The notes: generated from the letters alone by a model not told the origin. A DNA stretch of 64,000 bases from Flaccisagitta enflata (GCA_965153355.1 OZ231126.1:620001-684000), one strand, 5' to 3'. Positions 11,102 to 24,090 are shown, counted from the first letter of the stretch. Numbers and translations are program-made.

Positions 11102-11500
11102 AACAAGGCTAACACCTTTAAGTCGCGTGCGAAACTTACATAATTACTTAATTACATAAACACATAAGTAAAATCACTCTCATTAAATTTAATTGACATA
11201 AGATGACTTTAACTGATTCAGAATGACCTAAAATGACTTAATATGACCTGAATTGACTTGAATTGACCTAAAATGGCTAAAATGACTTAAAATGATGTTA
11301 AATGACTTAAATTAACCTAGAATGACTTAAATTGAATATAACTGACCTAGATTAACTTAAAATTTACCTAAAATCACTAAAATGATGAAAAAATGAAATG
11401 ATTCAAATTGACTTAGAATGACCATAAATAACTTAAAATGGCCTTTTTTGACTTTAAATGACCTGATTGACTTAAAAAGAGTTAGTAGGAATAAAACGAG
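11102..11500 (+). mobile_element. HINE-like element, 5' part with AATGACTTAA array
   Basis: AACAAGGCTAACACCTTTAA then GTCGCGTGCG, followed by a degenerate AATGACTTAA array like that at 7600-7830. The expected CACGCGACTAAAA end is not visible, so this copy is 3'-truncated or decayed. Confidence 0.75.
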
Positions 11501-11739
11501 CCACGTCGACAGTTTGACTACAAATATGAAGCTATGATTCGGAAAAATCCCTTCCCGAGTCGCGTTCGGTGATCATGCTATGATCTCAGAGTTTCCTGCA
11601 TACGAGACATACTTGGGTGGTCTGCCTGCCTATCCACAGCGCACGCGTGCAGAGGTTGCGCGATAGGCTCCTTAGTTTTGGAAGCTTTGGTGACCTATGA
11701 TTGCACAGTTCGTACAGGGATATCTATTTAACCGTCTCT

Positions 11740-12070
11740 CCGTTTTATGGCCCCATTTTGCCCCCCCCCCCTTCCCTCGAAGGCCCTGGATCACGCCTCT
11801 TACGGCCCCAATCCTGGTTTGGAAATATGGAGGGCCCAGAAAGCCTCAAATGAGACCTCTACAGCCATTACTGGTCACATTTCAGACCTCCCTTCAAAAT
11901 CAGCCTCTTTACCATCAAATCAGTCGGTAACCTTCTCAGACCCAAAGTTAGCTGTCCAAGTCTTTTAATCAGCCTTGCCGAACCTCAGATTAGCCTCCGT
12001 AGATCTCAAACCAGCTCCTCAAGGCTTCAAATTGGCGTCTCCGCCTGATACCAGCCCTCTCACACTCAAG
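11740..12070. repeat. Decayed family-T minisatellite
   Basis: Degenerate about 20-bp units of the CAAATCAGCCTCTTA type, as in family T, without recognisable ends. The 490 bp to 12560 hold nothing I can name. Confidence 0.55.
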
Positions 12071-12577
12071 ATTGTCAAAGTTCCCTGCCAACATCCCATC
12101 AACCTGTAGATAACTTAAAGTGATCATTTAAATTTTATCACTCCCAACAAAAGGTGTTGGGGCTGTTGATTAGAAATGAACCTAAATGCAGGACCGACAT
12201 AATAACCAAAAAAAAAAAACGTGATTTGTGAATGAGCCAAAAAGCAACTCAAAACCGGAGAAGAAATTTAATCTAGAATGAAAAACTCCTTTGACAAAAC
12301 ATTTGTCTTTTGTTCTTGTCTGAAAAATTCCCTTTTTGATTTGTTTATCTAGTGTTGCGTTTCGGGATCAATCAGCATGTTGTGGTAAAAATAGCATCGA
12401 CTTTGAATCATTTTCTTGGCATACTATGGAGGTTGATATTTGTTGCATGTCATAATTTTGTTAAAAGCTGCGCAACGAAGTGTTGAGATATATTTCATAG
12501 AAAATCAGAAAGTAATTGTGTTCCACGATAGTGGAACACTAAAGTTCCACAGTTTTCTCCGTGAGTGCATACGTCTG

Positions 12578-14540
12578 TCACACACTCTAGCAATCTCCAA
12601 TGTCTGTCACTGAACCCAGAATTCTCCAATGTCCGTCACTCAACCCAGAGTTCTCCAAATGTCTGCCACACCACCCAGTTATCTCCAAATGTCTGTCACA
12701 CCACCCAGTATTCTCCAAATATCTGTCACACCACCCAGTTTTTTCCAATGTCTGTTACGCTATCCAGATTGCTCCTGTGTCTGTCACACAACCCAAAATT
12801 CTCCAATGTCTGTCACACAATCCAAGATTCTCCGATGTCTGTCACAAAACCTAAGATTCTCCAATGTCTGTCACACAACCCAAGATTCTCCGATGTCTGT
12901 CACACAACCCATGATTCTCCAATGTCTGTCACACAACCCATGATTCTCCGATGTCTGTCACACAACCCAGAGTTCTCCAAATGTCTGTCACACCACCCAG
13001 TTTTCTCCAAATGTCTGTCACACCACCCAGTATTCTCCGAATGTCCGTCACACCACCTAGTTTTCTCCAATGTCTGTCACGCCAGCCAGATTTCTCCTAT
13101 GTCTGTCACACAACCCAAAATTCTCCAATGTGTGTCACACAACCCAAGGTTCTCCGATGTCTGTCACAAAACCTAAGAATCTCCAATGTCTGTCACACAA
13201 CCCATGATTCTCCAATGTCTGTCACACAACCCAGAGTTCTCCAAATGTCTGTCACACCACCCAGTTTTCTCCAAATGTCCGTCAACCCAAAATTCTCCAG
13301 TATCTGTCAAACAATCCAAGACACTCCAATCTCAGTCACACAATTCAAAATTCTCAAAATGTCTGTCACACCACCCAGTCTTCTCTGAATGTCTGACACA
13401 CTGCCCAGTATTCTCTGAATGTCCGTCACACCACCCAATTTTCTCCTATGTCTGTCACGCTATCCAGATTTCTCCTATGTCTGTCACACGACCCAAAATT
13501 CTCCAATGTCTGTCACACAACCCAAAATTCTCCGATGTCTGTCACACAACCCAAGATTCTCCAATGTCTGTCACACAACCCAAGATTCTCAGATGTCTGT
13601 CACACAACCCAAGATTTTCCGATGTCTGTCACACAACCCAAGATTCTTGAATGTCTGTCACAAAACCCAAAGTTCTCCTTTGTCTGTCACACAACCCAAA
13701 ATTCTCCAGTATCTGTCAAACAATCCAAGATTCTCCAATGTCTGTCGCACAACTAAAAATTCTCAAATGTCTGTCACACCACCCAGTTTTATTAGAATGT
13801 CTGTCACACTACCCAGTATTCTCTGAATGTCCGTCACACCACCCAGTTTTCTGTGATGTTTGTCATGCTATCCAGATTTCTCCTATGTCTGTCACACAAC
13901 CCAAAATTCTCCAATGTCTGTTTCACAACTCAAAATTCTTCGAGTGTCTGTCACACAACCCAAAATTATCCAATGTCTGTCACACAACCCAAAATTCTCT
14001 TATGTCTGTCACATAACCCAAAATTCTCCAATGTCTGTCTTACAGCCCAGAACTTTTTAAATGTCTGTCACAGAACCCAAAATTCTCCAAATGTCTGTCA
14101 CACAACCCAAAATTCTCTGTCTGTCACACAACCCAAAATTCTCCAAATGTCTGTCACACAATCCAAGATTCTTTAATGTCTTTCACACAACCCAAAATTC
14201 TCCAATGTCTGTTCCACAACTCAAAATTCTTCGAGTGTCTGTCACACAACCCAAAATTATCCAATGTCTGTCACACAACCCAAAATTCTCTTATGTCTGT
14301 CACATAACCCAAAATTCTCCAATGTCTGTCTTACAGCCCAGAACTTTTTAATTGTCTGTCACAGAACCCAAAATTCTCCGAATGTCTGTCACACAACCCA
14401 AAATTCTCTGTCTGTCACACAACCCAAAATTCTCCAAATGTCTGTCACACAATCCAAGATTCTTTAATGTCTTTCACACAACCCAGAATTCTATAGTGTC
14501 TGTCACACAACCCAAAATTCTCCAATATCTGTCACAGAGA
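12578..14540 (+). repeat. 29/30-bp satellite array, about 66 units
   Basis: Tandem units of TTCTCCAATGTCTGTCACAC plus ACCCAAAA, alternating between 29 and 30 bp and with two main variants (ACAACCCAA and ACCACCCAG). A higher-order duplication of about 291 bp is visible: the block starting at 13921 recurs at 14212 almost unchanged. The changing unit length keeps several frames open for 60-200 codons; these are not genes. The array resumes at 15458 beyond an inserted element. Confidence 0.95.
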
Positions 14541-15454
14541 TAGTCCGCCAGCGAATTTGGGGGTGTTCATCAACGGGGAATGAACGCATGTTGCTGAACG
14601 ATGCTATAGAACTGTTCATGAACGACTAAAAATAGGCTCTTGGCAAACAATTTTGTTCATGGAGGGCCCAAAAAGACCTGTTTATGAACGACCGTTCATT
14701 GAGGGGTAAAAAAGCCGTTGCTGAACAGGAAAAAAATACACTCCATCAATAGTTTTGTTGGTGGAGTGGGTTTTTTACCTGTTCATGACACATGCTCATC
14801 TGGCTGTTAAAGAACAGCAAAAAAAAGTTTTTTGATAACAGTTTTGAGCATCTAGTTTAATCTAACAAAGAGTTCATTAAAGGAACTTTTTTGACTCTTT
14901 ATGAATGGCTGGGTTAAAAGATATTTTGTTAGAGATGAAATGATCTTAAGACTATGTTCATCAATACTGCTTTTTGGCTGTTCATGAATAGCAAAATTTC
15001 ATTGAATGGAAAAAAAATCCAGTGATTGAGTGAACCTTTTATGGGCACATATGAAAGAGATTTTTTTGTCATAAATGGATTAAACTTGACACTAACTTCA
15101 TAATTCTTAAACCATAAATTATGCTTATCTGGCTGTTCACGAAATACAAAATATTACCTTTTGTTGGACAGTTTTGTTCATTGAGTAGATAAATGTTACA
15201 GTGATGACTGAAGTTAATACACATTCGGTATGAAGATATTTTATCATAAGTGGAGTTAATTACCACTCTACCAACAAAATTATTGGTGGAGTGGATTTTT
15301 TAGCCGTTCATGAACGCGGTTTTTATGGCCCTCTCTGAACAAAATCGTTGGGCAAAGGTCTCTTCCATTGTGTTCATCAACATCTGTATGGCATTGTTGC
15401 TGAACAGGCGTTCATTCCCCGTTGCTGAACGCACCCAAATTCGCTGGCGGACTA
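14541..15454. mobile_element. 914-bp TIR element inserted in the satellite
   Basis: Both ends read TAGTCCGCCAGCGAATTTGG inward and stay similar for about 47 bp (through CAACGGGGAATGAACGC). Inside are several GTTCATGAACG palindromes and a partly inverted-repeat interior (GTTGGTGGAGTGG against ATTGGTGGAGTGG in the same orientation near the two ends). It starts and ends with TA, suggesting a TA target, and has no transposase frame. It splits the 29/30-bp satellite cleanly. Confidence 0.9.
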
Positions 15455-15457
15455 CCT

Positions 15458-15633
15458 GCTGTCACACAACTCAAAATTTTCCAATGTCTGTCACGCGACC
15501 CAGAATTTTCTGAATATCTGTCACACAACCCAAAATTCTCCAATGTTGATCACACAACCCCAAATTCTCCAAATGTATGTCACACAACCCAGTATTCTCC
15601 AATGTATATCGCACGGCCTAGAATTCTCCAATG
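15458..15633 (+). repeat. 29/30-bp satellite, distal remainder
   Basis: About six further TTCTCCAATGTCTGTCACAC units continue the array after the inserted element. They run directly into the beginning of a family P repeat (TATGAAAGTTGGACAACATT). Confidence 0.9.
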
Positions 15634-15982
15634 TATGAAAGTTGGACAACATTACTACTCCACACTATAAAAAGGACAAGAGCCTTTGGAGCTCTTCATG
15701 GTGTTTAATCCGGACCCATCACAACTATCCTTAAAATATCTGATAGAAACTTCCCTTTTCAGAATTTATCACAAGACTTTTCAAAAGATATGTATCATTT
15801 AGAAAAGGGTCACCAATTCCTGTCTAAACTTGAGATATGTAGACCACAAGAAAACACCTGATAATATGGCGGACCGAAGGAGACCATATTCTCATACTCC
15901 CCATATACTAAAATAGCAAGCAACTGAAACTCTCTCCTTCCTGAAACAACACTCTTGAAGTATCTTATGTCAACCCCAAATT

Positions 15983-16492
15983 ATGTCACAGTTGGGTGCT
16001 TCGCATAGAAAAAGTTGGTTATTTCTTTTCGCCCTCTTTACCAAATGTGGAGTGGATAATTTTAGAACCCTTACCATTTTTCGTCTATAAAAAATCGTTC
16101 ATCTTACGTTTTTAAAGAAAATCGTTTTTGAGGACCTAATTTGCATAATGCTGACATTGTTTGAATCAGCTTTCACAAACTTCTGCTCTTTATAGAGTTG
16201 TAATTCTGCCTTTTTATAATCTCTTTCACAGCTTATTTTCTGATGTTTTAGTTTATTTTTACAAACTCATGATTTTTTAAATTAAATAATTGTCCTTTTT
16301 GTAACAAAACTACACAGGATTTTGCTGAATTCTGGGAAATCAGTGGGAACTTAAAGGTCATAACAAAAAAGATGAAGGAATTTTGAAAAAAAGAAAATGG
16401 TCATCTTTATGATTTTTGCTCCTCCACATTACCTTAATAGGGAAAAGGGATACTCACAACTTTTGCTATGTGAAGCATCCAAATGTCACAGC
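15983..16492. mobile_element. MITE, about 510 bp
   Basis: Ends TGTCACAGTTGGGTGCTTCG and, inverted, TGTGACATTTGGATGCTTCA; the inverted match extends about 35 bp through CATAGAAAAAGTTG. AT-rich non-coding interior. Confidence 0.8.
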
Positions 16493-16539
16493 ACCCAGTT
16501 TCACCCAGTCAAACAAAGAAGGCAGTGGGGCAGCCTAAA

Positions 16540-16672
16540 AGGTGGCAGTGAAAACACCCACAGGCGGTAGTGGGACCGCCTACAGGCGGCAGTGGGAACG
16601 CCCACAGGCGGCAGCGGGACCGCCCACAGGTCGCCCACAGGTGGTGGTTAGACCGCCCACAGGCGGCCATTA
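16540..16672. repeat. 22-23 bp GC-rich minisatellite
   Basis: About six units of GGGACCGCCCACAGGCGGCA type. Each unit contains the palindrome CCGCC...GGCGG. Confidence 0.85.
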
Positions 16673-16956
16673 TTTATAACACAGATTTGTCTGGATACAA
16701 ATAATAAATAATTTCTATGAATTATTGCCTTTGTTTTTCATGCCCAATCAAGTTTTCGTGGAACACATTATGGCGAACGCCACTTGTTAATCTGTCTCTT
16801 GGCAAACGAGTGTACGGACATAACGTCATATTTCAATCGCGTAAATAAACGAATGCCGGTCAAATTTTGGAAAAAGGAAAACGACGATCGTCTTGAAATC
16901 AACAGCCCCATTTTGTGTCAGCGTGACGATCTCGGAATCAGTCATCACCCTTATTT

Positions 16957-17215
16957 GGTATCAATCAATTATGGAAATTCTACTCGGACATATGACCAAA
17001 GTGTGCAAAATGCAAAATCACATAATAATATCACATGTAAAAGGAAAATATGGTCAGATCATTTCATTCTAATATGGAGAAGAGAGAGCAAGGAGTGGCA
17101 CGACTGTAAATGATGAATTCCCTTGAACTTTTCCTTCTAGATATATTGAGTTGATTTGTAATTGCGTACGGTCTGGTCGTATGTTCGATTTGCATTTCCA
17201 AACCTGATTGATACC
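16957..17215. mobile_element. MITE, about 259 bp
   Basis: GGTATCAATCAATTATGGAA at the left and, inverted from the right end, GGTATCAATCAGGTTTGGAA, matching on through CGGACATATGACC / CGAACATACGACC. A half copy of the same end is found at 62731. Confidence 0.8.
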
Positions 17216-17781
17216 GACCCTCACAATAGGGGGGGACGAGGGGGTGTGGGTGGTGTGGAACTGTGGATGGGAGAGAAGGAAAGGTGGCGATGGTGTATGG
17301 TGATTGGACAGCAGGATGGCTCAAAGTGAGGTCGTATTCAACGCTCATGATACTCACGGGTAAAATGCATCATTAGATTTTTTCTATCATAGATGCGAAT
17401 TTTAGAATTTGGGGATGCTTGGATGAAGTTCACTCATGACCACCACCCCTCTCCCCCAACAAGACAGGGGGTGTTCTTTCAAGCAATTTCCATTTGATAA
17501 ACCAGGTTCAAAAGCGAAACAATTTGAGCCAGCGACCACAGCTAAACTACTCAACACCCAAAGCTAAGATTTGGTTCAAATAAATGCCAAAACATTTTAT
17601 TTTAGGCGCTTTAATCAGAATTTGAGTACTTCTATTAGTTCTCAAGGTATGTTGTCATCTTTTCTTTTATTTGAAAAAAAGTCTTACTCTATTTTGATCT
17701 CTCTATGACACTCTCTTGGAAAACGGCGAGTCAGGCGCCTCGTGGGCCCCTATATTTTTGAACGCCCTTGCTTTTCCCAAA
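17216..17781. other. No recognisable feature
   Basis: Ordinary sequence with short G and C runs. No frame or repeat is convincing. Confidence 0.6.
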
Positions 17782-18394
17782 TACAGTGCTGCGCAAAAAT
17801 AAGTTTAAAGCAATTTAACAGCAAATTATTTTAGAAGTAATGATTCTAAATAATTAAAATCTATAATATTTTTGAACCTCTTTGAAATTTTACAAATCTA
17901 GTCCAATCCTATTCTTGTAATTTAATTTGTTGAATAGCTATACAAGTTTAAACAGGAGAAGGAATTAACCAGTATCAATAATTGATAAAACATAATGTAG
18001 ACCTTGTTTTTCTTTCATGGACTGAAAACAATTCATGATTCATACTTCATATCCATGAGCATTGTATAATTTCAAAAAATTCACAAATCTAGACCAAGAA
18101 GATTTTTATAGCTTGATTTGTTTTCGAATGATATCAGTTCAAAGTGAATCAATCATGTTTTTAAGCAACCAAAATGTCACTATCTTTTGCTCTTTTTCCC
18201 ACAGCAATTTTGATTTGTACCATTTAAAAACAATGTCACGCCTAACCTAAAAGAGCTAAAAATTTAGGATTGGTCCCGAATAAAAAAAAAAATGAAAATC
18301 CTTTAATAATCTCACTGAAAAAAGGTTTTATCATCTATAGAACACACAAAAGACTAATGACAAAACCTGAAATTTATTTTTGCGCCGCACTGTA
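17782..18394. mobile_element. Tc1/mariner-type MITE, about 613 bp
   Basis: Both ends read TACAGTGC(T/G)GCGCAAAAATAA inward and the element is bounded by TA. Such CAGTG-starting, TA-flanked ends are typical of Tc1/mariner derivatives. No transposase frame remains. Confidence 0.8.
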
Positions 18395-18413
18395 GAACCA
18401 GAAGAATGAAGAT

Positions 18414-18715
18414 GAAACAAGTAACGCGGGGTTACAATATCGTCGTGGACGGGTGCAGAGGGGTGCACAACCCCGCCTGTCACCCCCCCCCCCATCCACA
18501 ACCCCCCTACCAAACACAGACACGCACACACACAATACCTTAAAAAACACAATTTCTCACTTTCCAGCTTGAATGTGATGCCGATGGATGGATGGAAGGA
18601 ATGACAGACGGACGGAAGGATGGACGGACAGATGGATAGAGGGAAACGGATGGACCGATGGACGAACCAACGGACGGACAAAGCCTCTTATAGAGTCGCC
18701 AGTCCGCGACTTATA
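18414..18715 (+). mobile_element. HINE-like element
   Basis: Starts GAAACAAGTAACGCGGGGTT, shares the cccaCCAAACACAGACACG-type middle with 4145, then has a GGAC/GGAT array, and ends AGTCGCCAGTCCGCGACTTA. It starts within 20 bp of the preceding mariner-type MITE. Confidence 0.8.
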
Positions 18716-18865
18716 ACTCGGAAATGTTGTAAAAGAAAATAGGGTTTTACTATAGAGTTGTTTCTTAACAGATTAATTTGATGAATTTGCTCAGTCTTTA
18801 ATCTAATTAACAAAAATAATCCACTTTTCCCGATTTTTTTTGCAAGCTTTTTTGATGCGCGAGAG

Positions 18866-18925
<60 letters not shown>

Positions 18926-19022
18926 TTATTGGTTTTACTATGAAAAAAATAGACGGACCGACGGACGAGCCGACGGACGGACCGTCAAAGCAAGGTGTAG
19001 AGTTGCGTGTCCGCGGCTAATA
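18866..19022 (+). mobile_element. (GA)n tract and HINE-like 3' end
   Basis: A (GA)n run at 18866-18922 is followed at about 18950 by a GACGGACC array and the end AGTTGCGTGTCCGCGGCTAA. The stem there needs two G-T pairs. Confidence 0.7.
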
Positions 19023-19136
19023 ACTGACATAACTTTTACTTTTACCCGAAAGAAAATGGGCTATGTTTCGACAATCGCAATTGCTGATAATATAGCTCTG
19101 TGATTAAGCAATAGAGCATCGCACTGACCAAAACGC

Positions 19137-19215
19137 AGCGTTGTTTTTATTGTTGCTTATGTTGTTTTTATTGTTGCTTATGTTGTTTTCATTGTTGCTC
19201 TTGTTGTTTTCGATG
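19137..19215. repeat. 24-bp minisatellite
   Basis: Three units of TTGTTTTTATTGTTGCTTATG type. From 19230 to 19800 nothing is recognisable except a loosely repeated AGGGCAGAGGAA phrase. Confidence 0.75.
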
Positions 19216-19799
19216 GTGTCGTTAAAGCCCTTGGCGGTTTATTTCAAGTAATTTTTTTATTTCTTTTTCATTTTCATTTTCGATCGGTGATAAAGCGGAG
19301 ATGCATCATCTTCGTACCCTCTAAAATTGATGAATTTATGAGATAATGACATCAAACTAAAAAGGGCAGAGGAAGATCTTGACGTGCTTAAATAGCAAAT
19401 AAATAACATTTAAAGATATCACTAAAAAGCGTAGTAAGATCGAACGCATACAAGATATATTCTTACCCTCAATGTTTGGCGAATATGATAGTAATAGCGA
19501 CACCAAACCAAAGAGGGCAGAGGAATATTCTCGACGAGCTGTGCGTGAGTGTGAATGAGTGACTTTCGCCTTTGCTGACGTATCTCCAATCGTACCATTA
19601 AAGGCAAATCTCGCCATGCGAAAAAGTGCAAATGCGCTTGTTTTTTTTTTCTGTCTTTTCTTTTGAATCTCATTTCATTTTTTTCCTCTTTCACTTTCAC
19701 TCTGTTTTTTGTCACAGACAGATTTTAGATGGTCAGCGATATGCCCCTAACTAAGTGTATGTAGTTATGAGATTGTGTGAGGGGCGGTGGCATTAAAGG

Positions 19800-20050
19800 G
19801 ATAAATGACCTTTGCTTGGACTGATGAGGAGACATGGAGCATTTTTAGGCAAATGGGGTTGAAACAAAGATCTTAGAGCTGCAATTTCGGCCACAAGGTC
19901 GAGATCTAGGAATTTGGCCTGGAGGTAGGAATTGGGGCCTCACAGCTGCAAAACAGGTTTATTGGCTGAATTTTAGGCTGGAGGTTGGAATTTTGGCCTT
20001 GAGGCCTGGGATTTTGATTACTCATTGGCCCTAGTGGAGCCCCTGCCCAA
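19800..20050. repeat. Decayed family-T fragment
   Basis: Degenerate 20-bp units (AATTTGGCCTGGAGGTAGG) ending in CCCCTGCCCAAAAA, resembling the right end of family T. Confidence 0.5.
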
Positions 20051-20323
20051 AAATGCAATAATGTAACCTTGTGTGTTATGTTCTTCCCCCTCTTGTGGGT
20101 TCTACCTTTAAGAAATACGCCTGTAATAATGTTTTGCCTAAAAAGAAATGTATATTAAGACTCAAAGAATTTCTTTTGCTTTCCATAACAAAATATTTTG
20201 TTGGTCCCTTGGAGTTTATTAGAGTAATTCTTTACTGTCTTCATCCCCTCTTCTCTTCTTAGCTTCCCTCATTTGCCTCTCCTCATGGCCTCAGCCAATC
20301 TTCTTGCTACTTCCCTCTCCTTT

Positions 20324-20657
20324 TTGGGCAGCGGCCCCAGAGGTGACGGAGTCCTGTAAAAAACAGCGGGACTTTCGTTCGTCCTTCCATCTGTCCTTCC
20401 ATCCGTCCCTCCATCCATCCTTCCATCCATTTGTTCCCCCCACAAGGCCTCTCAGACCTGAAATCTGCCCTTTCAGACCTGAAATCTGCCCTCTCAGACC
20501 TGAAATCCATCCTGTCAGGCCAGAAATCTGCCCTGTCAGACCTGAAATCTGCCCTATAAGACCTGAAATCTGCCCTGTCAGGACTGAAATCTGTCCTGTC
20601 AGACCTGAAATCTGTCCTCTCTGGTGTGTAATCTACCATCTCAGGACTGAAATATGC
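20324..20657 (+). mobile_element. Family T element, left part
   Basis: GGGCAGCGGCCCCAGAGGTG and a decayed CCTGTAAAAAACAGCGGGAC, then 21-bp units CTCAGACCTGAAATCTGCC. It runs into the start of the next copy without its own right end, so it was either truncated or overrun by that copy. Confidence 0.8.
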
Positions 20658-21320
20658 TTTTTGGGCAGCGGCCCCAAAGGGGACGAAGTCCTGTAGAACA
20701 CAAGGGGACTTTCATTTGTCCGTCTATCCCTTCATTCGTTCGTTTGTTAGTCCCCCCCCTTCATCGGTCCCCTCAGGCCTCAAATCCAGCCTCTCAGAAC
20801 TCAAATCCAGCCTCTCAGGCCTCAAATCCAGCCTCTCAGGCCTCAAATCCAGCCTCTCAGGCTTCAAATCTGGCCTCTCAGGCCTCAAATCTTGCCTCTC
20901 TGGCCTCAGGCCTCAAACCTGGCCTCTCATGCCTCAAATTAGGCCTCTCAGGCCTCAAGTTAGCCATTAAAACCTCAATTTATTGCTCTCAGGCTTCAAA
21001 TCAGTCCTCTTGCCTTTCAAGCCTTAATCCAGCTCTCTCAAGCCTCAAGTTAGCACTCTCAAGCTTCCAATTGGTATTCTTGGGCCTTATAACAGTCTCC
21101 TTAGACCTCAGTTTAGGCTCTTGAATGCCTCCAGTCAGCCCTCTATAGCATCTCATCCACTTCTTCAGGTAGGAAGAGCGTAAGTCCCCCTGTGTTCCAC
21201 AGGACTCTGTCCCCTTCAGGGCCGCTGCCCTGCTTCCCCTCCTACCAATTCACAATCAATCAAAGCAGGGCAACGGGTATCTCTGACCACCTATTGCCCT
21301 TGGGCGACCTGTTCATACCC
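20658..21320 (+). mobile_element. Family T element, complete, with distal tail
   Basis: Left GGGCAGCGGCCCCAAAGGGG and CCTGTAGAACACAAGGGGAC, an array of 21-bp CTCAGGCCTCAAATCCAGC units, right CCCCTGTGTTCCACAGGACT and GGGCCGCTGCCC near 21232. Beyond it a tail GGGCAACGGGTATCTCTGAC with GGGCGACCTGTTCATACC is shared in inverted form with 5345-5400. Decayed units continue to about 21650. Confidence 0.85.
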
Positions 21321-21691
21321 AAAATTATTTCTCCCAGGCCTCAAATCAACCCTCTCAGACCTCAAACTTGGCTTCTCAGACATCAATTCAGCCCTTAGGC
21401 CTCAAATCTGCCATCTCAGGGCTCAAATCTGCCCTCTCAGTCCTCAATTCAGCCATTTCAGGCCACCAATCTACGCTCACAGGCTTCAAATTAGCCATCT
21501 TAGGACACGGATAGACAGAACAAATAAAAGTCCCTCTTTGGGGCCGCTGCCCTGCTTCCTTTCACTCGAATTCACAATGATGCAAAGCAGGGCATCAGAT
21601 ATTGCTTACAACATATTGCCCTTGTGCGACCTGTTTTCCCCAAAATCTCCAATCCAATGTTCCAAAAACTCTATGGTGTCAATTTACTAAA

Positions 21692-22640
21692 TAACTATGG
21701 CAAAAAAAAAAAAGACAGTAATTTTCAAAATGATATTGTGAGCTCATTTTTTAGAGCAGCTTTATAGTTTTCTAGACCATGATAGTTTGTCGAATTTGCT
21801 ACCTAGCAAAAAAATCAGATCTTGAAAAAGTTTATTTTTGCGCCCATAGCATTGATTTTTGCAAAATTTTTCTATTGAACAATCGCCGAGTTGGTATCAG
21901 TTTCAGTTTAGATCTAACTTTGAAAATCAACTGTGAGCTCAATTTTTAGAGCAAGATCAAAGTTTTTGAGATGGTAATAGCATGTCAAATTTCTGACACA
22001 GTGAAGAAATCAGAACTCAAAAAAGTTTATCTTTGTAGCTGCAACATCAATTTTTGTAAAATTGGTTGAAGGTGGATGGTCAAAATAAAAAAACATTTAT
22101 TCAGAGTTGATTTCAAATGTTAATCTTTTTTTGTACCTTTATATATTTTTTAAATGATGATAGTATTAAAAGTTTTTGACACAGAACTCAAAAAAATGTA
22201 TTTTTGCACTAGTATCATCAATTTTTGTGAATAGACCTCCAAAAAAAATTTAGATTTGATATCCAGTTTTGACAGATTTTACAAGAATTGATGTAGAATT
22301 TACAAAAATAAACTTTTTTGAATTCTGATTTTTTTGCTATGTCAGAAATTTGACCTGCTATCACCATCTCAAAAATATTGATCTTGCTCTAAAAATTGAG
22401 CTCAGAGTAAATTTTCAAAGTTTGATCTGAACTGAAACTTATTTGGCAGTGGTTCAATTGACAAATTTTGCAAAACTCAATGCTGTGGGTGCAAAAATCA
22501 ACTTTTACAAGATCTTATTTTTTTACCAGGTAGCAAATTTGACGAATTATCACAGTCTGAAAAATTATAAAGCTGCTCTGAAAAATGAGCTCACAATATC
22601 ATTTTGAAAATTACTGTCTTTTTTTATTTTGCCATAGTTA
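21692..22640. mobile_element. 949-bp foldback MITE (TAACTATGGC family)
   Basis: Ends TAACTATGGCAAAAAAAAAA on both sides, followed in both arms by GACAGTAATTTTCAAAATGA and TTGTGAGCTCATTTTT; the arms remain similar for about 400 bp each. The same 13-bp terminus bounds the element at 51324-51924. Confidence 0.9.
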
Positions 22641-23060
22641 CATTCAATTTTATAACAAAAAGTAATGGGAAAACAGAATCCCTCTGCAGGTCTCAAAAAA
22701 CTGAAGACCATTCTTTGACTTTTTTTTCTTCTAAATCACACCCGTATCATATGTCTAGATACCCACATCATTTTTGTCGACAATCCATTTATTATGTACC
22801 AGTAAGAAAAAACCATTTCGACATTTGTGTCAAGTAAGCGGGCTTCCATTTCCCTCTTTTAGTCGTCTAGTACCCACTCCTTTTCGATTTAAGGCAATTT
22901 AATATCACGAGATCAGACAAAATCATGATCGAGTACTTCATACAAGGCTGCCCTTGTTATATGCGGGTGAGAAATGACTCGGAAGCAGATTGTCGATAGT
23001 CGATTTGGGCAGGGGCAGTGATGTAACTAGTTTCCACATTCGTCGCGCCATCATAGAATA
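22641..23060. other. No convincing gene; HINE 5' fragment
   Basis: A 77-codon frame at 22604-22837 begins inside the preceding element and resembles nothing known. At about 22995-23030 the phrase GGGCAGGGGCAGTGATG is the core of the HINE-like family without its ends. Confidence 0.5.
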
Positions 23061-23068
23061 TGGTAAAA

Positions 23069-23522
<454 letters not shown>

Positions 23523-23539
23523 TTTCTCCTCAACAAGTT

Positions 23540-24090
23540 CTATGAAAGTTGACACAACATTGCCCTTACAAAAGGAGGCCAGAATTCTCCAATTTACTAA
23601 GGATGAAAGCCTTGCAAGTTTTCAATGGTGTTTTTGATTGCTCACAACTATCCTTTATCAAAGACAAATAAAAAAAGATGCTTACCTGACAAAACTATCA
23701 GCTTGACTGCATACCTAATTAGTATAGGGTCGGACAGGCCTATACCATTTAGTATACACAAAATATCTTACAAAAGTAACAATCAAAGATTACTAATATA
23801 CTGGTGGAAGTACTGACACTAGCAATATTGATTAGAAAACCATACCCTTAGAGGCAAGAATTGAGTTACAACCATATGGGACCGCCGTCATTCTCTACCA
23901 AGGTACTGATACTTATGAAAGTTGAAACAACATTGCCCTTACAAAAGGAGGCCAGAATTCTCCAATTTACAAAGGATGAAAGCCTTGCAAGCTTTCAATG
24001 GTGTTTACTCCGGATTGCTCACAACTATCCTTTATCAAAGACAAATGAAAAAAGATGCTTACCTGACAAAACTGACACTTTTTTCAAATC
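23540..24090 (+). repeat. Family P repeat, tandem pair
   Basis: A full unit (23540-23905) is followed after about 8 bp by a second partial unit (23914-24090); both start TATGAAAGTTGA(C/A)ACAACATT and are more similar to each other than to 2281-2645. Confidence 0.8.

Noticed and set aside
12565-14543. Overlapping 60-200 codon frames
   Set aside because: They follow the 29/30-bp satellite and change frame with unit length; the peptide is the repeat translated.
12578-15633. CRISPR array (29-bp regular repeats)
   Set aside because: Units are contiguous with no unique spacers, there are no cas genes, and the DNA is eukaryotic.
16784-17113. 109-codon frame that looks protein-like in composition
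   Set aside because: Its second half lies in the MITE at 16957-17215 and no family similarity was recognised.
22604-22837. 77-codon frame with a hydrophobic start
   Set aside because: It begins inside the foldback element end and has no partner exon or similarity I can support.
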